DNA from: Epiperipatus broadwayi
Taxonomy: Eukaryota; Onychophora; Udeonychophora; Euonychophora; Peripatidae
Assembly (NCBI GenBank): GCA_028023455.1
Contig: JAQFVV010006274.1
Span: forward strand, 2,480,001-2,544,000
Direction: 5' to 3'
Length of the DNA stretch: 64,000 bases
Below the pieces are notes generated by a model that saw nothing but the letters and a program-made list of their open reading frames with translations, was not told where the DNA came from and searched no databases. Every line of letters begins with the position of its first letter. Position 1 is the first letter of the stretch. A program made the translations under genes and the position numbers. Below, piece by piece: positions 1 to 8,834 of this stretch.

Positions 1-490
1 CAGGAATCTGTTTGGAGAACCAACGGCAAGAGAACCGGACCGAATAAATATTGCAAGCGGGTACCTACAGGGCCCAGCGAGAGACTGGTGGAGGACGCTG
101 GAATTTAAACCCCGGTCATATGAGGAATATAAGGAAGAAGTTTTGCGGTGTTTCTGGAACACAGCACGTCAAGAAGGGACTTATTTTAGAATCACCAGGG
201 AGAAATATGGGGGAAGGCCCAGTGAGATGGCCACTCAGTTTTATTATAGGCAGGTGGCAAGCCTGCAACAATTGCCTGCGTACCATATGACGGAGATGCA
301 GATCATCTCGATAATAAGGCACAATATGCCAACCACCCTCAGACACATGATGCTGGGAAGGGATTGCAAAGGGATCCATGAAATGGGGGAAATGATAGCA
401 AAATTTGAGCAAGAAGAGGGGATAGGAGGGCAGATAGAGAGGTCTAGTAATGAACAACCCAGAAAACGAGTACCACCGGACCGATACTAA
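1..490 (+). CDS. LTR retrotransposon Gag, C-terminal part (cut by window start)
   Basis: The open frame starts at base 2, without a start codon because the window begins inside the gene, and ends with TAA at 488-490. It corresponds to the last ~160 residues of the complete Gag at 3990-5144, to which it aligns at a constant offset of 4654 bases with only a handful of differences. It contains the capsid-like segment of Ty3/gypsy-type Gag (GPARDWW, then a helical stretch ending KFEQEE) and a basic tail ending PPDRY. No CCHC zinc knuckle follows. It belongs to a left-hand tandem copy of the same element, whose 5' portion lies outside the window. Retrotransposon identity is firm; clade assignment is inferred. 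Confidence 0.8.
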   Translation, partial: RNLFGEPTAREPDRINIASGYLQGPARDWWRTLEFKPRSYEEYKEEVLRCFWNTARQEGTYFRITREKYGGRPSEMATQFYYRQVASLQQLPAYHMTEMQIISIIRHNMPTTLRHMMLGRDCKGIHEMGEMIAKFEQEEGIGGQIERSSNEQPRKRVPPDRY

Positions 491-1328
491 CCCATAGGAC
501 GGAGGGAAAATGAATTGACGACCGTGGATATCACAAAGACAAATGTTTAAAGGAACTCACATGGGAAATAGATGCCATGAACCGGGAATGACCTGTGACA
601 TGAATCGGCATATGATATTGGAAATGGAATTAAAAAAAAAAAGAAGGAAAAAAAAGGGAAAGGGGGGATGACTAACACCAAGCCTTGGGTGTAACATATA
701 AAACAAACAGGTCAACCGCTCGCAAAGCAGCCTGTAGTGTATAGAGCCAATGTGTTGGTGGATCGACCTGGGAGTACCCTGCAAGACCAGGAGAAGGCTG
801 GCACATGACGCTGGCCCAACCTAAGTGCGGAAAATCACGCAACACATTTCATTAGAGTTCTTGCCAGCTCACTTCCCAAAACTTCGTTATTGCTGGGCGG
901 ATCAGACTTTCCAAAATCTTAGATAGAGATTGATCGTATTCTGTATAGGGGACTTCGGAAAGGTCCATCCCCATACCTCCTGTCAGGGATGCACGAAACC
1001 CATTGGCCATTGTCGTCAATCGTGGCAGACCCTAGATTACCAGATAGTTTTTTTTTCTCCGTTAATAGTCATTGTAAAAAGAAGTCTGACTGCAGAGCAC
1101 CTGATCCAAATTTTAAGGGAAGGTGGAGCCGCAGACAAACAGCCCGGAAAAGCCGCCATAATGGGACCCGTATCGCACAAAAGAAAGGAGGACGTTGGGT
1201 CGATTCACTGAATGCTGCATGAGGAAAAATGATTAAGGGGACTTTCAATGCAAGGGCACTGAAGAGGGCCGAATAACTTGGCTCCTTCTCAGAGCTAAAA
1301 CCCGCAACCTCGGATTTTACTCTACACC
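491..1328 (+). other. post-gag region of LTR element with possible protease relic
   Basis: The stretch between gag and the polypurine tract holds no long open frame. In the same frame as gag (695-922, one internal TGA), a decayed segment resembles a retropepsin. It has VLVDRPGSTL at 752-781, like the VDTGST active-site motif with the Thr codon altered, and LLLGGSDF at 887-910, like the ILGxDF flap-side motif. No reverse transcriptase, RNase H or integrase motif was found in the three forward frames. The same relic is present in the second copy (5349-5576), so the decay predates the tandem duplication. The protease reading is an inference from two short motifs. Confidence 0.4.
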
Positions 1329-1341
1329 GGGCGGGGAGATA
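1329..1341 (+). promoter_or_regulatory. polypurine tract of LTR element
   Basis: A purine run (GGGCGGGGAGATA) directly abuts the LTR start TGTAACGG. This is where plus-strand DNA synthesis would be primed. The identical run precedes the second LTR at 5983-5995. Confidence 0.65.
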
Positions 1342-3019
1342 TGTAACGGAATAGCGTTACATGGGATTTGAACCCAGGCATATGAGGTTATGTTAAACTA
1401 TAATCAATTGACGAAATGAATGACAGGAACAAAACTTTTAAAAAAGCGGTCTTGCTTTAATAATAAACGAGAAACAGCCGTTTCTAAAGCATGATCGCAG
1501 CTATATAAGAGTACCTGTCAAATTTATTGAAATAAATTTGTAAAAGAGTTTTTATTATTATTTTGTGTTTGTTTGTTAAGAATAAATCTATAATCATTAG
1601 TTGTAGTTTTTTTTTCATTTTTAATTAATTAAAGAGAGAGGAATGATTGAGTGCAAGTTTAACTTTTGTTAAATCATTTTGATCATTTTGAACAAAAGGG
1701 GAAAATGAATAAATTAATTTGCAATATGTTCTGAAATTCCAAGCGATCTAAAATTATTTTAAATAGGGGTAATTAGTAAATGTAAAATTAGAGAAATTGA
1801 AACAATAGGCAGGATATGTGCTGGTACGCCTAGATAAAATAAGCCAAATTTAGAAACAGAGGTGAGAAAAAGTGTACACTGCTATTGTACAACTCAGACT
1901 TCTGTCTCCAGCGAAACAATACCTGAAAAAAATGGTCAAATTGAGCGAAATTCCAAGGTGGTGTAAACGATCCCAGAAATCATGGAATTGAGTTAACACT
2001 CGTTGGACTTATAAGATGAAGGGACTCACAGGTGCATGGGAGTGATTGGGTGAGAAAAATTCAAGGTGTGAGGGTGGGAAGGAAGAGATCAAAAAGGCCG
2101 GACAGCACTTTTCAGATGATTATTGAATTAGACTATTATTGATTATTATTAGACTATTGAAATCTAACAGAGATGCGTTGCTGAACATAAAATTCGCGGC
2201 TTGACCGCCGGACCTCCGTGTCCAGCTCCGCTGATTGCTAATAGGATGCTCATAACACCGGAGAAACTTCACATAAGGACCACACACGCTTTTGAGACCT
2301 TGCAAATTGCCGGAATGCTTCGTTAAAGAAGAAACCATCGCTCAGGATCCCATTACAGTCTTTCTACGTTCCACAGGTAGCTATCTTTAAATTGTCGTAT
2401 TCACTTATGCACCAAAATAAAATAACTTTAATAACCAGAACTATTAAAAAACATTAAGCTAAAATGATAAAGTTACTCTTGACCATTAATGAACGATTCG
2501 AGAATCTAACCAAATAAGTTTGCCTACAGATTAACATTCTTTAAAATATGTGCGAAGTCACCTTGAAATCTATATTTAATTATCTCGGCTTGCCGATCAT
2601 ATACCTGCATTAATTGTTAGTAAACAGATTAAATAAAACATTTATTTAACTAGTATTTTTTGTTATTAATTGCTTGGAATTTCAACATAAATTTATATAA
2701 TAGGAATGAGTGCTAGAGCGATCAAATTTGTTTGTATATGAATGAATGCATTTGATATTTTTGGTGTTGGGATTTTATTTTATTTATGCTTATGTTTGTT
2801 ATGTTCTCTTAGATTAAATTAAGTTTGATTAATTTGTTCTGTGGGATATAGGGCGGGCCCTCATATAATAAGTAGTTGATCGTGAGTGAAAGATCACAGA
2901 TTCGATGTAATTTGAAGGGTAATATTGGCTGTGTTTGTTTCTTGCTTCCGACTGGAATGATGCACAGGCATGTTTTGTGATATAGTTGAGTGAGCTTATG
3001 CACATACATGGCGGACTCT

Positions 3020-3027
3020 TATAAAAG
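3020..3027 (+). promoter_or_regulatory. TATA box of LTR 1
   Basis: TATAAAAG lies about 50 bases upstream of the AATAAA signals, the usual U3/R spacing in retroviral-type LTRs. Transcription would start at about 3050. The copy in LTR 2 is at 7674-7681. Confidence 0.6.
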
Positions 3028-3073
3028 TTCTCCTGGCGCCTATTACTTGGATTCAATCCGAATTTACGTATAA

Positions 3074-3083
3074 AATAAATAAA
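3074..3083 (+). terminator. overlapping polyadenylation signals of LTR 1
   Basis: There are two overlapping AATAAA hexamers, at 3074-3079 and 3078-3083. They are followed by a GT-rich stretch (TGTATATGTGTTTG) typical of a downstream cleavage element. They are repeated at 7728-7737 in LTR 2. Confidence 0.6.
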
Positions 3084-3224
3084 GCGTACGTGTATATGTG
3101 TTTGAAATTATCTTCACAGAACATTATGTAATCCCCCGGACGCAAGAACACAGCAGATTCGTAATAGTGAAGATATTGACAGAGAGGTAGCGTGATCGCA
3201 TACGCACCACCGGGCGGATACATT

Positions 3225-3242
3225 TGGCGCGTCAACGTGGCC
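3225..3242 (+). promoter_or_regulatory. primer binding site, tRNA-Lys type
   Basis: TGGCGCGTCAACGTGGCC starts two bases after the LTR. It closely resembles the known tRNA-Lys1,2 primer site (TGGCGCCCAACGTGGGGC). This supports first-strand priming by tRNA-Lys and fixes the LTR 3' boundary. Confidence 0.6.
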
Positions 3243-3989
3243 TGAAACTATTGTTTCAAGTGGTGGGACTGACGTGGATACAGCTAACGTTTCTAACAAC
3301 GAAAGCAAATCTAAAAGAGAGGGCGCTCGAAATAACAGAATAAATTTTCTATTAAAGGGGGGGGAAATTTTCGGAATCACCATAAAATAAAATCATTAAA
3401 TGTTGCTTAAGGGAGTGGGAAAGAGATTTAGTTCTCTTATTAGCACTAAAATAATCAAGCGTCCGAATATACTTAATAGTTGTAGAAGGCTGTGGAATAG
3501 CGGGACTCCGTGGAAGAAAGATCGTATATTAAAAGGAAGCAAATTAAAAAATTAATTTCTATGTTAAAATTAAATGTAAATAATTTAAGCGCAAATAAAA
3601 AAAAAATATATACATCGTTAAAAGACGTATTTATATTCTTGCACAAAGGAAGTACTGTAACTGGGATCTTGTTAGGAGTTTTGTGTTTTACTTAAAAAAG
3701 AGAAGGGGCTAAAGAAAGAGGTCAACATAGCGTATATGTATAAGGACGCATATAACCATAGAATAGATATAGCCGCACATATAATCGATAGCTGCTGAAT
3801 AGAAATGGAGGGAACAGAGGGACCTGGGATAGTATGAGCGATAGAAACCAAATTGAAGGAAGGACAGGAGCTGTGGGAATTTTGAAGGGCAAGGAGCATC
3901 TAAGGATAGGATAAGACAGTCAGTGGGACCCGCGGAGTAGTAGGTAGCGAGCCGTGGATTACTATAAATTATAAATCAGATAGTAAACA
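3243..3989 (+). other. 5' leader of the LTR element, with short open frames
   Basis: This 747-base untranslated leader lies between the primer site and the gag start. Two short open frames occur. One at 3400-3555 would give a basic 51-residue peptide (starts MLLKGVGKRFSS). One at 3510-3695 would give 61 residues ending GILLGVLCFT. A third frame open from 3196 to 3383 has no ATG. None resembles a protein family I know, so all may be chance. The leader may also contain packaging signals, which I cannot recognise by sequence. Confidence 0.35.
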
Positions 3990-5144
3990 ATGGAAGAAAA
4001 CCCAGATGAAAGCATGTGGGAACAGACGGGGGAGAGTCCAATACAATTTAAAAAACAGGATACGGAGAATGAAGGGGATATTAAAACATTAATAAAGATG
4101 ATGACGCAAATGATGGCCGAAATGAGGGAAGATAGAGAAGAGCGTAGAAGAGATAGGGAAGAGTTTAAAGAGGAGATAAGGCAATTACTCAGGGGAAAGG
4201 AAGTGAAGTCAGAAGAGAACAAAGGGGAAGATAGTAGTTTAGCCCATGTTGAGGAAAAAATAGATCAGAATAGGATGGAGATGGACAAAGCAAAAACAGA
4301 CCTGAATGATCTAAAGGAAAGGGTAGAGATACTAACGGATAATGTAGAAAAGGGAAATAGGCATCAAGATGCGATGAAGGAAGCTATCAGGCAGATGGAG
4401 GAGGCATGTCATGAAATTAGACAACACCAGGACGAAGTCCGAGAGGCACTGGGAGAGTGGGGACAGAGAATCCAAAGGATTGAAGCAGACCAGGGACATG
4501 GGAATGTGGGTAGAAGGATGGAAGAGATGGAGAAGAGATGGGAAAGGCAGATGTCGCAACGGGACACAAGTCGTGTATGGGCGGAGAGACAGATGAAGAT
4601 AGAAATATTTAGGGCAGGAGAAAACGAAAACCCAATGGACCACCTCGAAAGCGTCAGGAATCTGTTTGGAGAACCAACGGCGAGAGAACCGGACCGAATA
4701 AATATTGCAAGCGGGTACCTACAGGGCCCAGCGAGAGACTGGTGGAGGACGCTGGAATTTAAACCCCGGTCATATGAGGAATATAAGGAAGAAGTTTTGC
4801 GGTGTTTCTGGAACACAGCACGTCAAGAAGGGACTTATTTTAGAATCACCAGGGAGAAATATGGGGGAAGGCCCAGTGAGACGGCCACTCAGTTTTATTA
4901 TAGGCAGGTGGCAAGCCTGCAACAATTGCCTGTGTACCATATGACGGAGATGCAGATCATCTCGATAATAAGGCACAATATGCCAACCACCCTCAGACAC
5001 ATGATGCTGGGAAGGGATTGCAAAGGGATCCATGAAATGGGGGAAATGATAGCAAAATTTGAGCAAGAAGAGGGGATAGGAGGGCAGATAGAGAGGTCTA
5101 GTAATGAACAACCCAGAAAACGAGTACCACCGGACCGATACTAA
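3990..5144 (+). CDS. gag: intact Gag of a gag-only LTR retrotransposon (384 aa)
   Basis: This is the structural protein of an LTR retrotransposon, expected to assemble into virus-like particles in the cytoplasm. The ATG at 3990 is the first in frame, about 750 bases after the primer site. Residues ~30-200 are strongly charged (E, K, R, M, Q) with heptad-like spacing, predicting long coiled coils. Residues ~205-365 look like a Ty3/gypsy capsid domain: IEIFRAGENENPMDHLESV, then LQGPARDWWRTL, then a helical part ending GEMIAKFEQEEG. The short tail is basic (PRKRVPPDRY). There is no CCHC knuckle, unlike many gypsy Gags. No pol follows, yet the frame is fully open while surrounding elements are decayed, suggesting recent mobility or selection on Gag. 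The neighbouring partial copy at 1-490 differs at few positions. Confidence 0.85.
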   Translation: MEENPDESMWEQTGESPIQFKKQDTENEGDIKTLIKMMTQMMAEMREDREERRRDREEFKEEIRQLLRGKEVKSEENKGEDSSLAHVEEKIDQNRMEMDKAKTDLNDLKERVEILTDNVEKGNRHQDAMKEAIRQMEEACHEIRQHQDEVREALGEWGQRIQRIEADQGHGNVGRRMEEMEKRWERQMSQRDTSRVWAERQMKIEIFRAGENENPMDHLESVRNLFGEPTAREPDRINIASGYLQGPARDWWRTLEFKPRSYEEYKEEVLRCFWNTARQEGTYFRITREKYGGRPSETATQFYYRQVASLQQLPVYHMTEMQIISIIRHNMPTTLRHMMLGRDCKGIHEMGEMIAKFEQEEGIGGQIERSSNEQPRKRVPPDRY

Positions 5145-5982
5145 CCCATAGGACGGAGGGAAAATGAATTGACGACCGTGGATATCACAAAGACAAATGT
5201 TTAAAGGAACTCACATGGGAAATAGATGCCACGAACCGGGAATGACCTGTGACATGAATCGGCATATGATATTGGAAATGGAATTAAAAAAAAAAGAAGG
5301 AAAAAAAAAGGGAAAGGGGGGATGACTAACACCAAGCCTTGGGTGTAACATATAAAACAAACAGGTCAACCGCTCGCAAAGCAGCCTGTAGTGTATAGAG
5401 CCAATGTGTTGGTGGATCGACCTGGGAGTACCCTGCAAGACCAGGAGAAGGCTGGCACATGACGCTGGCCCAACCTAAGTGCGGAAAATCACACAACACA
5501 TTTCATTAGAGTTCTTGCCAGCTCACTTCCCAAAACTTCGTTATTGCTGGGCGGATCAGACTTTCCAAAATCTTAGATAGAGATTGATCGTATTCTGTAT
5601 AGGGGACTTCGGAAAGGTCCATCCCCATACCTCCTGTCAGGGATGCACGAAACCCATTGGCCATTGTCGTCAATCGTGGCAGACCCTAGATTACCAGATA
5701 GTTTTTTTTCTCCGTTAATAGTCATTGTAAAAAGAAGTCTGACCGCAGAGCACCTGATCCAAATTTTAAGGGAAGGTGGAGCCGCAGACAAACAGCCCGG
5801 AAAAGCCGCCATAATGGGACCCATATCGCACAAAAGAAAGGAGGACGTTGGGTCGATTCACTGAACGCTGCACAGAGGAAAAATGATTAAGGGGACTTTC
5901 AATGCAAGGGCACTGAAGAGGGCCGAATAACTTGGCTCCTTCTCAGAGCTAAAACCCGCAACCTCGGATTTTACTCTACACC
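5145..5982 (+). other. post-gag region, second copy
   Basis: This is the near-identical partner of 491-1328, with the same possible retropepsin relic at 5349-5576 (VDRPGST at 5412-5432). It holds no pol motifs. A purine-rich A/G tract occurs at about 5286-5322 and differs slightly in length from copy 1. Confidence 0.4.
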
Positions 5983-5995
5983 GGGCGGGGAGATA

Positions 5996-7877
5996 TGTAA
6001 CGGAATAACGTTACATGGGATTTGAACCCAGGCATATGAGGTTATGTTAAACTATAATCAATTGACGAAATGAATGACAGGAACAAAACTTTTAAAAAAG
6101 CGGTCTTGCTTTAATAATAAACGAGAAACAGCCGTTTCTAAAGCATGATCGCAGCTATATAAGAGTACCTGTCAAATTTATTGAAATAAATTTGTAAAAG
6201 AGTTTTTTTTATTATTTTGTGTTTGTTTGTTAAGAATAAATCTATAATCATTAGTTGTAGTTTTTTTTCATTTTTAATTAATTAAAGAGAGAGGAATGAT
6301 TGAGTGCAAGTTTAACTTTTGTTAAATCATTTGAATCATTTTGAACAAAAGGGAAAAAATGAATAAATTAATTTGCAATATGTTCTGAAATTCCAAGCGA
6401 TCTAAAATTATTTTAAATAGGGGTAATTAGTAAATGTAAAATTAAAGAAATTGAAACAATAGGCAGGATATGTGCTGGTACGCCTAGATAAAATAAGCCA
6501 AATTTAGAAACAGAGGTGAGAAAAAGTGTACACTGCTATTGTACAACTCAGACTTCTTTCTCCAGCGAAACAATACCTGAAAAAAATGGTCAAATTGAGC
6601 GAAATTCCAAGGTGGTGTAAACGATCCCAGAAATCATGGAATTGAGTTAACACTCGTTGGACTTATAAGATGAAGGGACTCACAGGTGCATGGGAGTGAT
6701 TGGGTGAGAAAAATTCAAGGTGTGAGGGTGGGAAGGAAGAGATCAAAAAGGCCGGACAGCACTTTTCAGATGATTATTGAATTAGACTATTATTGATTAT
6801 TATTAGACTATTGAAATCTAACAGAGATGCGTTGCTGAACATAAAATTCACGGCTTGACCGCCGGACCTCCGTGTCCAGCTCTGCTGATTGCTAATAGGA
6901 TGCTCATAACACCGGAGAAACTTCACATAAGGACCACACACGCTTTTGAGACCTTGCAAATTGCCGGAATGCTTCGTTAAAGAAGAAACTATCGCTCAGG
7001 ATCCCATTACAGTCTTTCTACATTCCACAGGTAGCTATCTTTAAATTGTCGTATTCACTTTTGCACCAAAATAAAATAACTTTAATAACCAGAACTATTA
7101 AAAAACATTAAGCTAAAATGATAAAGTTACTCTTGACCATTAATGAAAGATTCGGGAATCTAACCAAATAAGTTTGCCTATAGATTAACATTCTTTAAAA
7201 TATGTGCGAAGTCACCTTGAAATCTATATTTAATTATCTCGGCTTGCCGATCATATACCTGCATTAATTGTTAGTAAACAGATTAAATAAAACATTTATT
7301 TAACTAGTATTTTTTGTTATTAATTGCTTGGAATTTCAACATAAATTTATATAATAGGAATGAGTGCTAGAGCGATCAAATTTGTTTGTATATGAATGAA
7401 TGCATTTGATATTTTTGGTGTTGGGATTTTATTTTATTTATGCTTATGTTTGTTATGTTCTCTTAGATTAAATTAAGTTTGATTAATTTGTTCTGTGGGA
7501 TATAGGGCGGGCCCTCATATAATAAGTAGTTGATCGTGAGTGAAAGATCACAGATTCGATGTAATTTGAAGGGTAATATTGGCTGTGTTCGTTTCTTGCT
7601 TCCGACTGGAGTGATGCACAGGCATGTTTTGTGATATAGTTGAGTGAGCTTATGCACATACGTGGCGGACTCTTATAAAAGTTCTCCTGGCGCCTATTAC
7701 TTGGATTCAATCCGAATTTACGTATAAAATAAATAAAGCGTACGTGTATATGTGTTTGAAATTATCTTCACAGAACATTATGTAATCCCCTGGACGCAAG
7801 AACACAGCAGATTCGTAATAGTGAAGATATTGACAGAGAGCGTTAGTGCGATCACACGCGCACACCGGGTGGATAAA
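5996..7877 (+). repeat. long terminal repeat, copy 2
   Basis: This copy starts TGTAACGG directly after the polypurine tract at 5983-5995 and ends GGATAAA, where copy 1 has GGATACA, so the terminal CA is mutated. The TATA box is at 7674-7681 and the AATAAA pair at 7728-7737. About 25 bases near the end (7842-7870) diverge from copy 1 by small indels; the rest is nearly identical. Confidence 0.8.
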
Positions 7878-7879
7878 TT

Positions 7880-7909
7880 TGGCACCCAATGTGTGTGTGT
7901 GTGTGTGTT
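7880..7909 (+). promoter_or_regulatory. decayed primer binding site running into a (TG)n repeat
   Basis: TGGCACCCAATGTG follows LTR 2 at the same 2-base spacing as the real primer site after LTR 1. It equals the canonical tRNA-Lys1,2 site with both CpGs changed to CpA or TpG. It then runs into (TG)n. A normal solo insertion would have host flank here, so this LTR once headed another tandem copy that is now lost. Confidence 0.5.
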
Positions 7910-7948
7910 TAATAATATGATTCAATGTCTGTATTTTTAAAGCAATAT

Positions 7949-8834
7949 ATGTAATTATATAACTGAATATTTGTAAATACAGTAACTTAATAATTAAAAA
8001 ATATTTTATCCACTTAGGAATGCTTTCCATTATCCCAGTAATCTGTGTCAACTAAATCTTTGAAATGCTAACTTTCCCACAATTCCACGATTTTAACATT
8101 TGCTGTTTGCCTGTTAATCAAGTCATGTTTATATTTGTATATCAGCATAGCTTCCTTTATTTTTCTTTTATTGTTATTTTTTTCAATTTGCAATGTTTTT
8201 ACACTGTTAAAATTGAAGTCAAAACCATAAATACATGATTTATTATGATCGTAAAAAACAGATGCTGAAATATTATTAACTACTATGCAATTTTGTTTCA
8301 ATTTCTGAACACATTTTAATAATAGCAAGTGTTCTTTAGTTCTTTTTTCTAATGTACATCTAGATTCACCTATATAGCCATTGCCACACCTACATATCCA
8401 TTTATAAATGACACAATTTTTATTTATAAATGAGGCTTTATCTTTAGAGTTATTTATTAATTTGTTTTAATGTAGGAGATGTGTAAAATGCAACGTCACA
8501 TATATCTTTATAAATTTTCTTTATAAACTTTACTTGATAATTTGAAATATATGGGATTGATATCCATATTTTTTTATTAGCAGAAGAATCAATATTATTA
8601 TTAAAATTTTTATATTTTGTATTAAAATCTCTAATAACATTATATATGTGATTATAACTGTAGCCAACATTTAATATTTCATTCGAATATATTTCAATAT
8701 TTTTGCCTTTATCTGATGAATATTTGCAAAGACTATTATTTCTAAATAAGAAGGACTTGAAACCTGCCATTTTGTGTGACATTGGCACTTTTGATTTATA
8801 AGGAATATAACCTCTTGGTTTAATGGTCATTTAG
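7949..8834 (-). pseudogene. inverted 3' copy of Penelope-like polymerase (thumb and GIY-YIG)
   Basis: Read on the minus strand, this repeats the C-terminal part of the neighbouring polymerase. It has the RT thumb region (frame 8450-8830, containing RGYIPYKSKVPMSHKMAG) followed by the endonuclease region (8068-8390, with HKYKHDLINRQ-like ending YKHDLINRQTANVKIVELW). The frame is interrupted between the two parts by a stop near 8455. The join to the + copy at 8834/8835 corresponds to a 12-base difference near 9884-9896 in the other arm. Its sequence differs from the right arm by scattered substitutions, so the inversion is old or the arms came from different copies. Confidence 0.75.

Larger units (their letters stand above)
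1342..3222 (+). repeat. long terminal repeat, copy 1 (about 1.88 kb)
   Basis: The LTR starts TGTAACG and ends GGATACA, giving short imperfect inverted termini with TG...CA ends. It is preceded by a polypurine tract and followed two bases later by a tRNA-Lys-type primer site. It matches 5996-7877 almost base for base, with differences mostly in homopolymer lengths and single transitions, so the copies separated recently. A TATA box at 3020 and AATAAA signals at 3074-3083 place U3 at about 1342-3050 and a short R after it. An LTR of this size is long for gypsy-type elements. The first 35 bases contain a self-complementary TGTAACG...CGTTACA and an antisense tRNA B-box-like motif (1362-1376). Confidence 0.8.
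1342..7877 (+). mobile_element. gag-only (TR-GAG-like) LTR retrotransposon, unit between two LTRs
   Basis: The layout is LTR 1 (1342-3222), primer site, leader, gag (3990-5144), post-gag region with possible protease relic (5145-5982), polypurine tract, LTR 2 (5996-7877). The internal region is only about 2.77 kb, too short for pol, and contains no reverse transcriptase, RNase H or integrase. The gag fragment before LTR 1 and a decayed primer site after LTR 2 show that the element extends on both sides as a tandem array. Such non-autonomous elements depend on the enzymes of a related complete element, which is not in this window. Confidence 0.75.

Noticed and set aside
116-457. Long open frames antisense to gag (also 4409-4816 and 4770-5111)
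   Set aside because: They are shadows of the gag frame, with no domain of their own.
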